Numbered from the stretch's first letter, positions 7,273 through 16,891 are shown. The stretch is 64,000 nucleotides of DNA from Isoptericola peretonis (GCA_023241745.1 JALQCY010000002.1:868001-932000); one strand, 5' to 3'. A program made the numbers and translations. Notes: generated by a model from the sequence alone, not told the origin.

Positions 7273-9020
7273 GCCGCCTCCTCGAGGGACATCTGGGAGG
7301 AGACGATCTCCTGGTAGGTCTCGTTGTCCGCCAGCAGCTCGGCGTGCGTGCCGCGCCCGACGATGCGTCCGTGGTCCAGCACGAGGATCTGGTCGGCGTC
7401 GCGGATGGTCGCCACCCGCTGGGCGACGACGAGGACGGTCGCGTCCTGCGTCCGGGGACGCAGCGCGGCGCGCAGCCGGGCGTCGGTGCTGTAGTCGAGC
7501 GCCGAGAAGGAGTCGTCGAACAGGTACACCCGCGGCCGGCGCACGACGGCGCGCGCGATCGCCAGCCGTTGCCGCTGTCCGCCGGAGAAGGTGGCGCCGC
7601 CCTGCGCCACGGGCGCCTCGAGCCCCTCGGGGAGCGCCTCGACGAAGTCACGCGCCTGCGAGACCTCCAGCGCCTCCCACATCTCGGCCTCGGTGGCGTC
7701 CCCCTTGCCGTAGCGCAGGTTGTCCGCCACCGTGCCGCTGAACAGGAACGCCTTCTGCGGCACCAGGCCCTGCAACGAGCCGAGGTCCGCGGTCGACAGG
7801 TCGCGCACGTCCACCCCGTCGAGCAGCACCCGGCCGCCGGTGACGTCGAACAGCCGCGGCACCAGGTTGAGGAGCGTCGTCTTGCCGGCACCCGTCGAGC
7901 CGATGATCGCCGTGACCTCTCCGGGCGACGCCGTGAAGGTCAGGTCGTGCAGCACCGGCTCGTCGGCGCCCGGGTACCGGAACTCGACGCCCTCGAACCG
8001 CACCTCGCCGCGGGGGCCCTCGCCGTCCGCCAGAGACGCGAGGCTCACCGGCGCGGCGGGCTCGGTCACCGAGGTCTCGGTGGACAGGACGTCGCTGATG
8101 CGCCCGGCGGCGACGGAGGCGCGCGGCACCATCATCACCATCATCGTCGACATCATGACCGCCATGAGGATGTACATGATGTAGCTGAGGAACGCCATGA
8201 GCGCCCCGACCTGCATCTCGCCGCCGGAGATGCGCTGGGCACCGAACCACAGCACCGCGACGCTCGCCGCGTTCATGATGAGCATGACCATCGGGAAGGC
8301 CAGCGCCATGAGCTTGCCGGCGTTGAGCGACGTGTCGTACAGCGCCTCGTTCGTGGCGCCGAACCGCTCGAGCTCCCGCCGCTCGCGGACGAAGGCGCGC
8401 ACCACCCGCAGGCCGGTGATCTGCTCGCGCAGCACGCCGTTGATGGCGTCGATCCGCTTCTGCATCGCCTTGAAGTACGGCACCATCCGCCACATCAGCA
8501 GGCCCATCGCGATGCCCAGCACGGGCACCACGACCAGCAGCAGCCCGGAGAGCTCGACGTCCTCCTGCAGCGCCATGATCACGCCGCCCACCAGCATGAT
8601 CGGCGCCATCACCATGATGGTGAAGGTCATGAGCACGACCATCATCACCTGCTGCACGTCGTTCGTGGTGCGGGTGATGAGCGACGGCGCCCCGAACTGG
8701 CCGAGCTCGCGCGCGGAGAACCCCTGCACGGAGTCGAAGAGGTCGCGACGCAGGTCGCGGCCCAGCGCCGTCGCGGCCCGCGCGCCCAGGAACACGGCGC
8801 CGACGGCGCACAGCACCTGGGCCAGGCTCACCACGAGCATCCAGCCGCCGACGCGCATGATGTAGCCGGTGTCGCCGAGCACCACGCCGCCGTCGACGAT
8901 GTCCGCGTTGAGCGCCGGCAGGTAGAGGGACGCGAGCGTCGCCAGCAGCTGGAGCACCAGCAGCAGGCCGACGGCGCCGGCGTACGGGCGCAGGTAGGTC
9001 CGCGCCAGGGAGACGAGCAT
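7269..9020 (-). CDS. Heterodimeric ABC exporter, subunit with degenerate catalytic site
   Basis: 583 aa: six membrane segments (about 10-310) and a nucleotide-binding domain. Walker A GSTGAGKTTLLN and signature FSGGQRQRLAIA are intact, but the Walker B reads YLFDDSFSALD with Asp in place of the catalytic Glu. In the heterodimer the canonical site is therefore formed by the partner's Walker motifs plus this subunit's signature. The other site, from this Walker B and the partner's LSAGE, is degenerate. That is the known asymmetric arrangement of TM287/288 and BmrCD. It overlaps the TetR gene (TGATG at 9018-9022) and the second ABC gene (ATGA), so all three are translationally coupled. Confidence 0.93.
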   Translation of the reverse strand: MLVSLARTYLRPYAGAVGLLLVLQLLATLASLYLPALNADIVDGGVVLGDTGYIMRVGGWMLVVSLAQVLCAVGAVFLGARAATALGRDLRRDLFDSVQGFSARELGQFGAPSLITRTTNDVQQVMMVVLMTFTIMVMAPIMLVGGVIMALQEDVELSGLLLVVVPVLGIAMGLLMWRMVPYFKAMQKRIDAINGVLREQITGLRVVRAFVRERRELERFGATNEALYDTSLNAGKLMALAFPMVMLIMNAASVAVLWFGAQRISGGEMQVGALMAFLSYIMYILMAVMMSTMMVMMVPRASVAAGRISDVLSTETSVTEPAAPVSLASLADGEGPRGEVRFEGVEFRYPGADEPVLHDLTFTASPGEVTAIIGSTGAGKTTLLNLVPRLFDVTGGRVLLDGVDVRDLSTADLGSLQGLVPQKAFLFSGTVADNLRYGKGDATEAEMWEALEVSQARDFVEALPEGLEAPVAQGGATFSGGQRQRLAIARAVVRRPRVYLFDDSFSALDYSTDARLRAALRPRTQDATVLVVAQRVATIRDADQILVLDHGRIVGRGTHAELLADNETYQEIVSSQMSLEEAA

Positions 9021-9766
9021 CAGGGCTCCTGGGGGTGGGGGGTGCGGGCATCGGCCCCGCGGGGACTGTCGGACGCAGTGTTCTTCGACATGGCGGCCTC
9101 GGGCACGTGTTTTTCTCCTCGATCCTCGGCGATGCCGTGCACGAGCGCATCGGCGACGACGCCCGGCGACGGTGCCGGCAGGAGATGGTCGACGCGGGCG
9201 TGGGTGCCGGCGATGCTGGCCTCGACCAGCGCCACCGCGACCTCGATCGGCACCCGCAGCCGGTGCTCGTCGGGCCGCAGCACGCCGATCAGCCCGGAGA
9301 CCGTGGCCTCGCGCTGCTGTTCTCGCTGGTCGGCCAGCCGGGCGCGGAAGTCCTGCACGTGCCCGGGCTCGGCCTGGTCACGGGCCCCGGTGCGGTGGTG
9401 CAGCGCCCTCAGCACCCCCATCCACCGCATGACGTCGGCCATGCGCCGCCGGCCGAGCTCGATGACGCGCTCGAGCCGCTCCTCCAGCGGCGCCTCGGGG
9501 TCGATCGCCGCCAGCTCGGCGCGCGTCTCCTCCGGGCCCGAGGCCCGGTGCAGGCCCTCGACCGCGACCGCGCCGATCAGGGTGAGCTTGTCGCCGAAGG
9601 CACGGAAGAGGGTGCCCTCGGCGACCCCGGCCGCGTCCGCGAGCTCACGACTGGTCACGTCGAGACCGCGCTCGCCGACGAGCGGCAGGACGGCGTCGAT
9701 GATCGCCGAGCGCCGGTCGTCCGGCGCCAAGGGCGCCGCGCGGCCCCCGGCTGCTGGAGAGTTCAT
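9020..9766 (-). CDS. TetR-family repressor of the ABC exporter operon
   Basis: 248 aa. The N-terminal helix-turn-helix covers about residues 15-60 (AIIDAVLPLVGERGLDVTSRELADAAGVAEGTLFRAFG). The remainder is a helical ligand-binding domain. First gene of a three-gene coupled operon with the two ABC exporter subunits, so it probably responds to a transported compound and represses its own operon. I place the start at the ATG at 9766 (MNSPAAGG). An upstream in-frame start would put the operator inside the coding region. A palindrome 16 bp upstream of the start is its likely operator. Confidence 0.88.
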   Translation of the reverse strand: MNSPAAGGRAAPLAPDDRRSAIIDAVLPLVGERGLDVTSRELADAAGVAEGTLFRAFGDKLTLIGAVAVEGLHRASGPEETRAELAAIDPEAPLEERLERVIELGRRRMADVMRWMGVLRALHHRTGARDQAEPGHVQDFRARLADQREQQREATVSGLIGVLRPDEHRLRVPIEVAVALVEASIAGTHARVDHLLPAPSPGVVADALVHGIAEDRGEKHVPEAAMSKNTASDSPRGADARTPHPQEP

Positions 9767-9782
9767 GACCGCGAGACTAAAT

Positions 9783-9798
9783 GAGTGAGCACTCACTC
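9783..9798. promoter_or_regulatory. TetR operator palindrome with overlapping promoter
   Basis: gagtgag-ca-ctcactc: a perfect 7-bp inverted repeat with a 2-nt centre, 16 bp upstream of the tetR start. On the minus strand it lies between a -35-like TTGCGG and a -10-like TTTAGT (16-nt spacer), so bound repressor would block RNA polymerase. Confidence 0.75.
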
Positions 9799-9820
9799 CG
9801 CAACCGAGGGGCAGCATGCC

Positions 9821-9853
9821 AGAGGGCCGCCACCCGGTGGGTGGCGGCCCTCT
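9821..9853. terminator. Strong hairpin terminator after the SPFH gene
   Basis: A 15-bp perfect stem (9821-9835 with 9839-9853) with a 3-nt loop (ggt). It lies just past the stop of the minus-strand SPFH gene and before the TetR promoter. It insulates the two units. Confidence 0.85.
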
Positions 9854-9874
9854 CGACCGACGATGCGTGGTGCG

Positions 9875-11059
9875 CTACTGCTGCGGCTCGTCCGGCTCCC
9901 CGCCCAGCGGGCGCGGCTGCGGCGCGGCGGACGGCGGCGTCGGCGGGCCGCCGGCGGGGCGCTGCCCGCGCTCGGCGGACGGGTCGAACGGGGCGCCCGA
10001 CCTCGTGCCGGCGCTCGTGGCGTCGGCGGTCGCGGCCTCGGCCTGACGACGCGCCTCCGCGAGCGCCTCGCCCGGGTCGGTCAGGGCGGTCTCGCCCAGC
10101 GACGGCCGGACCCGCTGCGCACCCGCGCCCTCGTCGTCCGACGGCGGGGTCGGGATCCCGGGCGTGCCGGGGACGCCGCCGAAGCCCTGCGCGATGGATC
10201 CCAGGGCGGCGGTGAACTCGGTCGGCACGACCCACAGCTTGGAGGCGGTGCCGTTCGCGATCTGCGGCAGCATCTGCAGGTACTGGTACGCGAGCAGCTT
10301 GGGGTCGGCGTCGCCCTGGTGGATGGCGTCGAACACCTGCAGGATGGCGCGGGCCTCGCCCTCGGCGGTGAGGATCGCGGCCTGGGCGTTGCCCTCCGCG
10401 CGCAGGATCTGGGACTGCTTCTCACCCTCGGCGGTGAGGATCTGGGACTGCTTGACGCCCTCCGCCGTGAGGATCGTGGCGCGGCGGTCGCGCTCCGCGC
10501 GCATCTGCTGCTCCATGGCGCCCTGCACGCTCGCCGGCGGGTCGATCGACTTCAGCTCCACGCGGTTGACGCGCACGCCCCAGCGCCCGGTCGCCTCGTC
10601 GAGGACACCGCGCAGCTGACCGTTGATCTGGTCGCGGCTGGTCAGGGTCTGCTCGAGGTCCATCGAGCCGACCACGTTGCGCAGGGTGGTGACGGTGAGC
10701 TGCTCGATACCGGTGATGTAGTTCGCGATCTCGTAGACGGCCGACTTCGGCTCGGTCACCTGGAAGTAGATGACCGTGTCGATGCTGACCACGAGGTTGT
10801 CGCTCGTGATCACGGGCTGCGGAGCGAACGAGACGACCTGCTCGCGCAGGTCGACCCCGGCACGGATGCGGTCGACGAACGGCACGAGCAGGTGCAGGCC
10901 CGGCTCGAACGTCTTGCTGTACCGGCCCAGCCGCTCGACGATCAGGGCCGTGGCCTGCGGGACCACGCGCACGGCCTTGACCAGCGCGACGACCAGCACG
11001 ATCGCCAGGATGATGAGCACCACGTAGAGCACGATGGTGCCGGGTTCTGTCTCGGACAC
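9875..11059 (-). CDS. SPFH/Band 7 (stomatin/prohibitin-like) membrane protein
   Basis: 394 aa. One N-terminal membrane segment (TIVLYVVLIILAIVLVVALV, about 7-28) is followed by a Band 7 domain (AVRVVPQATALIVERLGRY ... FEPGLHLLVPFVDRI). Next come an Ala/Glu-rich coiled coil with repeated LTAEGEKQSQIL units, and a Pro/Ala-rich disordered tail. Such proteins oligomerise in membrane microdomains and are usually encoded beside NfeD, as here (112 bp upstream). The GTG start at 11059 has a GGAAAGGA ribosome site and places the membrane segment at the right distance; upstream in-frame codons give an improbable Arg/Pro-rich leader. The exact client pathway is unknown. Confidence 0.88.
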   Translation of the reverse strand: MSETEPGTIVLYVVLIILAIVLVVALVKAVRVVPQATALIVERLGRYSKTFEPGLHLLVPFVDRIRAGVDLREQVVSFAPQPVITSDNLVVSIDTVIYFQVTEPKSAVYEIANYITGIEQLTVTTLRNVVGSMDLEQTLTSRDQINGQLRGVLDEATGRWGVRVNRVELKSIDPPASVQGAMEQQMRAERDRRATILTAEGVKQSQILTAEGEKQSQILRAEGNAQAAILTAEGEARAILQVFDAIHQGDADPKLLAYQYLQMLPQIANGTASKLWVVPTEFTAALGSIAQGFGGVPGTPGIPTPPSDDEGAGAQRVRPSLGETALTDPGEALAEARRQAEAATADATSAGTRSGAPFDPSAERGQRPAGGPPTPPSAAPQPRPLGGEPDEPQQ

Positions 11060-11138
11060 GTCGGTCCTTTCCGTCGACCCTGTCGACAAATCGGCGAGGC
11101 CGCCGGGGACCCGGCGGGTCGTACGTACGAGGGCGTCG

Positions 11139-11165
11139 CCCGGCGCCGTCCGACGACGCCGGGCC
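11139..11165 (-). terminator. Possible hairpin between nfeD and the SPFH gene
   Basis: 8-bp inverted repeat gcccggcg (11139-11146) / cgccgggc (11158-11165) directly after the NfeD stop on the minus strand. It may attenuate read-through into the SPFH gene; no T-run. Weak call. Confidence 0.35.
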
Positions 11166-11171
11166 GGGGGT

Positions 11172-11651
11172 TCAGGCGGAGCGCTCCGGCTGCTCGTGGG
11201 AGGTCGCCACCGGGGCCACCACGGCCGTGGCGCCGTCGATCCGCACGACACGCACCTCCACGCCCGCCGGGACGTGCCCGGTCGAGTTGGGGACGCCGTC
11301 GTCCTCGAGGCGCGCGCTCCAGACCTCGCCCGCGAGCTTCACGCGGCCGCCCGTCTCGGTCACCTCGGCGAGGACGAGGGCGGGCCGCCCGACGTGGGCC
11401 GCCGCGTTGGTCTCCACGAGCGGCACCCGCTGGCGCAGGTGACGCAGCAGCCACGGGCGCAGCGTGAACAGCAGCAGCGCCGACACGACGCAGGCCACGA
11501 CGATCTGCAGCCAGAGCTCGCCGCCGGCGGCCGCGGTGACGCCGCCCGCCAGGGCGCCGCCCGCGAGCATGATGAGCACCAGGTCGAGCGAGAGCATCTC
11601 GATCGCGGCGAGCAGCAGCGCCGCTCCGACCCACCAGAGCCAGGAGTCCAT
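11172..11651 (-). CDS. NfeD family membrane protein
   Basis: 159 aa. Two or three closely spaced membrane helices (about 1-75: WWVGAALLLAAIEMLSLDLVLIM, shown as recognition) come before a C-terminal OB-fold beta domain (about 90-155) with the family pattern G..G.A...L...G.V...GE.W.A. This is the short NfeD form without the ClpP-like protease domain. NfeD partners with SPFH/stomatin proteins, consistent with the gene directly downstream. In-frame ATG start at 11651; about 127 bp separate it from the next gene. Confidence 0.88.
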   Translation of the reverse strand: MDSWLWWVGAALLLAAIEMLSLDLVLIMLAGGALAGGVTAAAGGELWLQIVVACVVSALLLFTLRPWLLRHLRQRVPLVETNAAAHVGRPALVLAEVTETGGRVKLAGEVWSARLEDDGVPNSTGHVPAGVEVRVVRIDGATAVVAPVATSHEQPERSA

Positions 11652-11778
11652 CCGGCACCTCCCCTCGTGGTCCCCTCAGGGACCGCCCGGCGCGGAGAGC
11701 CGACGTCGGCTGTCGACGGCCCCCGCCACCACGTTTTGCACAGACTTTACCAACTCTGCGCCGGTGCGGGAAGCAGCG

Positions 11779-12576
11779 TCAGCGTGCTGCGGGTCGCGCC
11801 GCGCGCGCCAGCCAGCGCCCGCCACCGTGGGCCACCATCAGCGGCGTCCCGAAGGCCTGGGAGAGGTTGTCCGCGGTGAGCGCCTCGTGGATCGGGCCGG
11901 CGGCCTGGATACCGCCCCGGTTCATCAGCAGCAGGTGGGTGAAGCCGGGCGGGATCTCCTCGACGTGGTGCGTCACGAGCACCAGCACCGGCGACGCCGG
12001 GTCCGCCGCGAGCTCCGCGAGCGCCGCGACGAGCTCCTCGCGGCCGGCGAGGTCGAGGCCCGCGGCGGGCTCGTCGAGCAGCAGGATCTCGGGGTCGGTC
12101 ATGAGCGCGCGGGCGATCTGGACGCGCTTGCGCTCCCCCTCGGACAACGTCCCGTAGTACCGGTCCGCCAGGTCCGCGACGTCGAACGCCGCGAGCAGGT
12201 CCTTGGCCCGCTGCTCGTCGAACTCCTCGTACGCCTCCTGCCAGCGGCCGGTGACGCCGTACGCCGCCGTGAGGACCACGTCGCGCACGGTCTCGTGTCC
12301 GGGGATGCGGTCGGCCAGCGCCGCCGAGGCGAAGCCGATGCGGGGACGCAGCTCGAAGACGTCCACCCGCCCCAGGCGCTCGCCCAGGAGGTCGGCCGTC
12401 CCGGCCGTCGGGTGCGAGCGCGCGGCGAGGATCTGCAGCATGGTCGTCTTGCCTGCCCCGTTCGGGCCCAGGACCACCCAGCGCTCCCCCTCGTTCACCT
12501 GCCAGTCCACGCCGTCGAGGATGGTGGTGGAACCGCGTCGTACGGTGACGCCCTGCAGGTCGAGAACCGCGCTCAT
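11779..12576 (-). CDS. Stand-alone ABC transporter ATP-binding protein
   Basis: 265 aa single nucleotide-binding domain: Walker A LGPNGAGKTTML, signature LSEGERKRVQIARAL, Walker B ILLLDEPAAGLDL, H-loop VTHHVEEI. The pattern resembles the YlmA/ModF-like ATPases encoded without a membrane partner; none is encoded nearby. Role unknown. ATG at 12576; a TAGGGT box lies 8 nt before it. It is divergent from the hypothetical gene at 12721. Confidence 0.87.
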   Translation of the reverse strand: MSAVLDLQGVTVRRGSTTILDGVDWQVNEGERWVVLGPNGAGKTTMLQILAARSHPTAGTADLLGERLGRVDVFELRPRIGFASAALADRIPGHETVRDVVLTAAYGVTGRWQEAYEEFDEQRAKDLLAAFDVADLADRYYGTLSEGERKRVQIARALMTDPEILLLDEPAAGLDLAGREELVAALAELAADPASPVLVLVTHHVEEIPPGFTHLLLMNRGGIQAAGPIHEALTADNLSQAFGTPLMVAHGGGRWLARAARPAAR

Positions 12577-12584
12577 GAGGCTCG

Positions 12585-12590
12585 ACCCTA
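12585..12590 (-). promoter_or_regulatory. -10 box for the lone ABC ATPase
   Basis: TAGGGT on the minus strand, 8 nt before the ATG at 12576. Fits TANNNT; implies little or no 5' leader. Confidence 0.45.
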
Positions 12591-12708
12591 CCCGAGGCGG
12601 ACGGGCGGGCCCGACGGCGCGGCACCGCCCGGACCTGCCCCGGACCTGTCCCGGACCCCGCCACGTACCCCGCCACGGACCCGGCTGCGACGCCGTCGCC
12701 CGGACGCC

Positions 12709-12714
12709 TACTGT
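12709..12714 (+). promoter_or_regulatory. Leaderless -10 box for the gene at 12721
   Basis: TACTGT followed by 6 nt and the GTG start. It supports the choice of GTG 12721 over any upstream start. Confidence 0.5.
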
Positions 12715-12720
12715 GGGCGC

Positions 12721-13509
12721 GTGGAGACCGACCCGAACGCGCTGCCGCGCAGCGTCGTCCTCGCGCTGTGGCTGGCCACGGCCGGCGCCGCCCCCGGCGT
12801 CGTGGTGCGCAGCGTGCAGGGCGACGACGAGCCGCACGGCGTCGTCGGGCTGCCCGGCCGTCCCGGCCACGGCGAGCCGGCCGCCGCCGACGGCGACCTG
12901 CGGGAGCTCGTGACGACGTGGCTCGACGGCCCCCGCGAGGTGTGCGCCCTGATGCCGGTGCCGGGCGACCCCGGCGGCGTGCCGGCGTCGGTGACCGCGG
13001 AGGCCACCGACGCCGGCGAGTGCGTGATGGTGACGACCCCGGCCGGGTCGTGGGCCGCGGTGCCCGCCGTGACGGCGTTCGGCAGCGCGCTCGAGCCGGG
13101 TCACCTCGTCGTGTGGCGCGTGGTCCCGGTGCCCGCGTGGTCGACCCGGGTGGCAGGCGCGCTCGGCTCGCTCGGCGATGCCGAACGGGAGCTGCGCACC
13201 AGCCTCGTCACCGCGACCGACGCGCTCGACTCGCTGGACGTCGCCCGGTGGCGCGACGATGCCGCCGACGCGATCGAACGCCTCCGGAACGACAGCACGG
13301 ACGGCTGGCCGGTGCCCGCGCTCGACGGGCGGCGGGCGCGGGTGCTGCAGCTCGCGAGCCGGCTGCTGGCGATCGTCGACCTCGCGACCGTCGACGAGGG
13401 CGGCGCCGTCAACGTCTGGCAGTCCGACCAGCGCGCCACCGCGCTCCGGGAGGTCGAGCGCACGGCCCGCCGGGCGCTGAGCGCCGCGACGTACGCCGCC
13501 GTCCGCTGA
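12721..13509 (+). CDS. Conserved-looking protein of unknown function
   Basis: 262 aa, no family recognised. An Ala/Val-rich N-terminal half contains [20 protein letters not shown] and repeated short beta-like segments ([16 protein letters not shown]). The C-terminal half is helical with a [22 protein letters not shown] segment that may pack as a bundle. No signal peptide or membrane segment. The GTG start is supported by a TACTGT box 6 nt before it, and coding-like third-position GC runs through the whole frame. Divergent from the ABC ATPase and convergent with glgM. Possibly cytosolic; function not inferred. Confidence 0.7.
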   Translation: METDPNALPRSVVLALWLATAGAAPGVVVRSVQGDDEPHGVVGLPGRPGHGEPAAADGDLRELVTTWLDGPREVCALMPVPGDPGGVPASVTAEATDAGECVMVTTPAGSWAAVPAVTAFGSALEPGHLVVWRVVPVPAWSTRVAGALGSLGDAERELRTSLVTATDALDSLDVARWRDDAADAIERLRNDSTDGWPVPALDGRRARVLQLASRLLAIVDLATVDEGGAVNVWQSDQRATALREVERTARRALSAATYAAVR

Positions 13510-13534
13510 CCGCCGTCGGTCGAGCCCGACGCAC

Positions 13535-13546
13535 GACCGGCCGGTC
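13535..13546. terminator. Palindrome between convergent genes, weak terminator candidate
   Basis: gaccggccggtc is a perfect 12-bp palindrome in the 46-bp gap between convergent stop codons. It is flanked by near-complementary gtcgagcccg / cgggctcaac, which could lengthen the stem. No T-run. Confidence 0.35.
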
Positions 13547-13555
13547 TCGACGGGC

Positions 13556-14839
13556 TCAACCCGCGAGGACGCCCCGGTAGACGTCCAGGGTGCGCTCGGC
13601 GACGGCCTCCCAGGAGAACCGCTCCTCGGCGCGACGACGTCCGGCCTCCCCCATCGCCGCCGCCCGCGCCGGGTCGTCGAGCACGCGCACCAGCGCGGCG
13701 GCCAGGTCGGCCACGAACCGGTCCGGGTCGACGGGGGTGCCCGTGCCGTCGTCGGCCTGCTCGATCGGCACGAGCGCGCCGGTGACGCCGTCGTCGACGA
13801 CCTCGGGGATGCCCCCGGTGGCGGTGCCGACCACGGGCAGCCCCACCGCCATCGCCTCGAGGTTGACGATGCCGAGCGGCTCGTACACCGAGGGGCACAC
13901 GAAGACGGTGCTCGCGGCGAGCACGGCGATCAGGTCCGGGCGCGGCAGCATCTGCTCGATCCAGACCACGCCCGCCTCGGCCCCCGAGCCCCCGGGCCCG
14001 GCCGTGCCGGTGCCGCCCCGCGCGCGACGCAGGTCCGCGACGAGGCCGCGCACCTCCGCCATGAGCTCCTCGGTGTCGGGGGCTCCCGCGCACAGCACCA
14101 GCTGGACCTCGCGCGGCAGCCGGGCCGCCGCCCGCAGCAGGTACGGCAGGCCCTTCTGCCGGGTGATGCGGCCGACGAAGACCACGGCCGGCCGCTCCGG
14201 GTCGATGCCGAGCTCGCGCACCACCCGGTCCGCCGCCGGGTCCCCGTCGCTCGGGCGGCGCCAGCCGGCGAGGTCGATGCCGTTGTGCACGACGTGCACG
14301 CGCGCCGGGTCCAGCTCCGGGTAGACCCGGAGGATGTCCGCGCGCATCCCCGCCGACACGGCGATCACGCCCGCCGCGCCCAGGTATGCCGTGCGCTCCG
14401 CCCACGACGAGAGCGCGTACCCCCCGCCGAGCTGTTCCGCCTTCCACGGCCGCAGGGGCTCCAGCGAGTGTGCCGTCACGACGTGCGGGGCGTCGTGCAG
14501 GAGCCCGCCGAGGTGGCCGGCGAGGTTGGCGTACCAGGTGTGGGAGTGCAGCACGTCCGCGCCGCCGACGTCCTGCGCCATCGCCAGGTCCACGCCCAGG
14601 GTGCCGAGCGCGGCGTTCGCGCCGGCCAGCTCCGCCGGCACCTGGTAGCCCGTGACGCCCGACGTGCCTTCCGGACCGTCCGCCCGGGGGCCGTCGAAGC
14701 AGCGCACGCGCACGTCCACGTGCCGCCGCAGCACGGCGGCCAGCTCCGCCACGTGGACCCCCGCCCCGCCGTAGACGTGCGGGGGGTACTCGCGGGTCAG
14801 CAGGTCGACCCGGACAGGACTGCTCTGCGGCGCGCTCAC
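13556..14839 (-). CDS. glgM: GT4 glycogen synthase family, probable maltose-1-phosphate synthase
   Basis: 427 aa GT-B enzyme of the actinobacterial 'GlgA' type. The N-terminal domain starts [20 protein letters not shown]. The C-terminal domain shows [16 protein letters not shown] and the E-x7-E motif in [29 protein letters not shown]. In mycobacteria the equivalent protein (Rv1212c) is GlgM, which uses ADP-glucose and glucose-1-phosphate to make alpha-maltose-1-phosphate. It is also divergent from glgC there, as here. Older annotation would call it glgA. Start is GTG with TAGGTT 6 nt upstream. Supplies the GlgE or classical glycogen route; glgE is not in the window. Confidence 0.88.
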   Translation of the reverse strand: MSAPQSSPVRVDLLTREYPPHVYGGAGVHVAELAAVLRRHVDVRVRCFDGPRADGPEGTSGVTGYQVPAELAGANAALGTLGVDLAMAQDVGGADVLHSHTWYANLAGHLGGLLHDAPHVVTAHSLEPLRPWKAEQLGGGYALSSWAERTAYLGAAGVIAVSAGMRADILRVYPELDPARVHVVHNGIDLAGWRRPSDGDPAADRVVRELGIDPERPAVVFVGRITRQKGLPYLLRAAARLPREVQLVLCAGAPDTEELMAEVRGLVADLRRARGGTGTAGPGGSGAEAGVVWIEQMLPRPDLIAVLAASTVFVCPSVYEPLGIVNLEAMAVGLPVVGTATGGIPEVVDDGVTGALVPIEQADDGTGTPVDPDRFVADLAAALVRVLDDPARAAAMGEAGRRRAEERFSWEAVAERTLDVYRGVLAG

Positions 14840-14845
14840 GCGGCC

Positions 14846-14851
14846 AACCTA
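14846..14851 (-). promoter_or_regulatory. Leaderless -10 box for glgM
   Basis: TAGGTT on the minus strand, 6 nt before the GTG at 14839. It shares a 66-bp divergent region with the glgC promoter, so the -35 zones of the two must overlap. Confidence 0.5.
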
Positions 14852-14892
14852 ACGGGCCCGGCGGGTCGCGGGCGCGTCGTGCCACGACGCCC

Positions 14893-14898
14893 TAGGGT
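14893..14898 (+). promoter_or_regulatory. Leaderless -10 box for glgC
   Basis: TAGGGT followed by 7 nt and the ATG at 14906. Confidence 0.55.
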
Positions 14899-14905
14899 CG
14901 TGCTC

Positions 14906-16150
14906 ATGGCGTCGACACATCCCCGCGTGCTCGCGATCGTCCTCGCCGGCGGCGAGGGCAAGCGCCTCATGCCGCTCACCGCGCACCGCGCCAAGCCGGC
15001 GGTCCCCTTCGGGGGCATCTACCGGCTCGTCGACTTCGCGCTGTCCAACATCATCAACTCCCACTACCTGCACGTCGTCGTGCTCACCCAGTACAAGTCG
15101 CACTCGCTGGACCGGCACATCTCCAAGACGTGGCGCATGTCCTCGCTGCTCGGCAACTACGTGTCCTCCGTGCCCGCCCAGCAGCGGGTGGGCAAGCACT
15201 GGTACCTCGGCTCGGCGGACGCCATCTACCAGTGCCTCAACATCATCGACGACGAGCGGCCCGACATCGTCGTCGTGGTCGGCGCCGACCACGTCTACCG
15301 CATGGACTTCTCCCAGATGGTCGAGGCGCACGTCGCGTCCGGGGCCCGCGCCACGGTCGCGGCCATCCGGCAGCCGATCGCCATGGCCGACCAGTTCGGC
15401 GTCATCGAGGTGGACCGCGAGGACCCGACGCGGATCCGCGACTTCCTCGAGAAGCCCGAGAGCCCGGTCGGGCTGCCCGACTCCCCCACCGAGGTGCTGG
15501 CCTCGATGGGCAACTACGTGTTCGACGCCGACGCCCTCGTCGAGGCGGTCACGAAGGACTCGGCCGACCCGGACTCCCGGCACGACATGGGCGGCGACAT
15601 CATCCCCGCGTTCGTGGCGGACGGGACGGCCGGCGTGTACGACTTCATCCGCAACGAGATCCCCGGCTCGACCGACCGCGACCGCGACTACTGGCGCGAC
15701 GTCGGCACCATCGACGCCTACTTCGAGGCCAACACCGACCTCATCGCCGTGCAGCCGGTGTTCAACCTGTACAACCACGACTGGCCGCTGCTCACGGGGT
15801 ACACGGGGCTCCCGCCCGCCAAGTTCGTGCACGCCGGCCCGGGGCGCCTGGGCCACGCCGCCGACTCGATCGTCTCGCCTGGTGTCCTCATCTCCGGCGC
15901 GACCGTCGCAGGGTCCATCCTGTCCCCGGGCGCGCACCTGCACTCCTGGGCCACCGTCACCGACGCCGTCGTGATGGACAACGTCCAGGTGGAGCGGCAC
16001 GCCCAGGTCCACCGCGCCATCCTCGACAAGAACGTGGTGGTGAGCGAACGGGCTCGGGTCGGCGTCGACCACGAGGAGGACCGGGCCCGGGGGTTCACCG
16101 TCTCCGAGTCGGGGATCACCGTCGTCCCGAAGGGCACCGTCGTTGCTTGA
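14906..16150 (+). CDS. glgC: Glucose-1-phosphate adenylyltransferase
   Basis: 414 aa. Makes ADP-glucose from glucose-1-phosphate and ATP, the committed step for glycogen and maltose-1-phosphate. N-terminal nucleotidyltransferase domain with [11 protein letters not shown] (pyrophosphorylase loop), [26 protein letters not shown] and GADHVYRMD. The C-terminal ~110 residues form a left-handed beta helix ([45 protein letters not shown]). Length is typical. The start was trimmed to the ATG at 14906, where the family begins ([15 protein letters not shown]) and a TAGGGT box lies 7 nt upstream. Its stop overlaps the downstream phosphatase by 8 bp. Confidence 0.96.
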   Translation: MASTHPRVLAIVLAGGEGKRLMPLTAHRAKPAVPFGGIYRLVDFALSNIINSHYLHVVVLTQYKSHSLDRHISKTWRMSSLLGNYVSSVPAQQRVGKHWYLGSADAIYQCLNIIDDERPDIVVVVGADHVYRMDFSQMVEAHVASGARATVAAIRQPIAMADQFGVIEVDREDPTRIRDFLEKPESPVGLPDSPTEVLASMGNYVFDADALVEAVTKDSADPDSRHDMGGDIIPAFVADGTAGVYDFIRNEIPGSTDRDRDYWRDVGTIDAYFEANTDLIAVQPVFNLYNHDWPLLTGYTGLPPAKFVHAGPGRLGHAADSIVSPGVLISGATVAGSILSPGAHLHSWATVTDAVVMDNVQVERHAQVHRAILDKNVVVSERARVGVDHEEDRARGFTVSESGITVVPKGTVVA

Positions 16151-16865
16151 TCCCACCCCCCGCACCGCCCCCGTCGAGGGCGCGGACACCCCGCGCCGCC
16201 GCCTCGTGGTGACCGACGTCGACTCGACGTTCATCACCGCCGAGGTCATCGAGCTGCTCGCCGACCACGCCGGCACCCGCGCGCAGGTCACCGAGGTCAC
16301 CGAGCGCGCCATGCGGGGCGAGCTCGACTTCGCCGGCTCGCTGCGCGAGCGGGTCGCCACGCTCCGCGGGGTCCCCGTCGAGGCGCTCACCGCGGTGCGC
16401 GAGGCGGTGGTGCTCATGCCCGGCGCGGCCGACCTCGTCAGCGAGGTGCACCGGCGCGGCTGGGAGTTCGGCCTCGTGTCCGGGGGCTTCGCCGAGATCC
16501 TCGGCCCGATCGCCGCGGCGCTCGGCATCGACCGGTGGCGCGCCAACCGCCTCGAGGTCGTCGACGGCATGCTGACCGGCCGCACCGTCGGCCCGGTCGT
16601 GGACCGCGCCGACAAGGCCGTCACCCTGCGCCGCTGGGCGGCCGAGTGCGGGCTCGAGATGGTCGACACCGTCGCCGTCGGCGACGGCGCGAACGACCTC
16701 GACATGATCGGCGCGGCGGGCATCGGGATCGCGTTCGCGGCCAAGCCCGTCGTGCGCGCCCAGGCCCCGTTCAGCGTGGACGGCCCCCGGCTCGACGCCG
16801 TGCTGGACGTCATCGACGAGGTGGACGCCGCCGCCGGGCGCGCCCCCGCGACCCCGCACCCGTAG
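16143..16865 (+). CDS. serB: Phosphoserine phosphatase (HAD superfamily)
   Basis: 240 aa. HAD motif I is VTDVDSTFI (nucleophile Asp and acid/base Asp), motif II VSGG, a distal Lys in RADKAVTL, and motif [16 protein letters not shown]. The order and spacing match SerB, which releases serine from phosphoserine. The cap sits between motifs I and II ([22 protein letters not shown]...). The only early start is TTG at 16143, overlapping the glgC stop by 8 bp, so it is probably translationally coupled. The extra N-terminal regulatory ACT domains of some actinobacterial SerBs are absent. SerB versus a related HAD phosphatase is likely but not certain. Confidence 0.85.
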   Translation: MLDPTPRTAPVEGADTPRRRLVVTDVDSTFITAEVIELLADHAGTRAQVTEVTERAMRGELDFAGSLRERVATLRGVPVEALTAVREAVVLMPGAADLVSEVHRRGWEFGLVSGGFAEILGPIAAALGIDRWRANRLEVVDGMLTGRTVGPVVDRADKAVTLRRWAAECGLEMVDTVAVGDGANDLDMIGAAGIGIAFAAKPVVRAQAPFSVDGPRLDAVLDVIDEVDAAAGRAPATPHP

Positions 16866-16885
16866 CGCCGCGGACGCGGCAGGGC

Positions 16886-16891
16886 CAGGAT
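16886..16891 (+). promoter_or_regulatory. Leaderless -10 box for the NCS1 permease
   Basis: CAGGAT followed by 7 nt and the ATG at 16899. Confidence 0.35.

Noticed and set aside
5365..7317. Long plus-strand frame antisense to the ABC exporter gene
   Set aside because: Composition is Arg/His/Pro-rich with no family features; the minus-strand ABC protein has all motifs.
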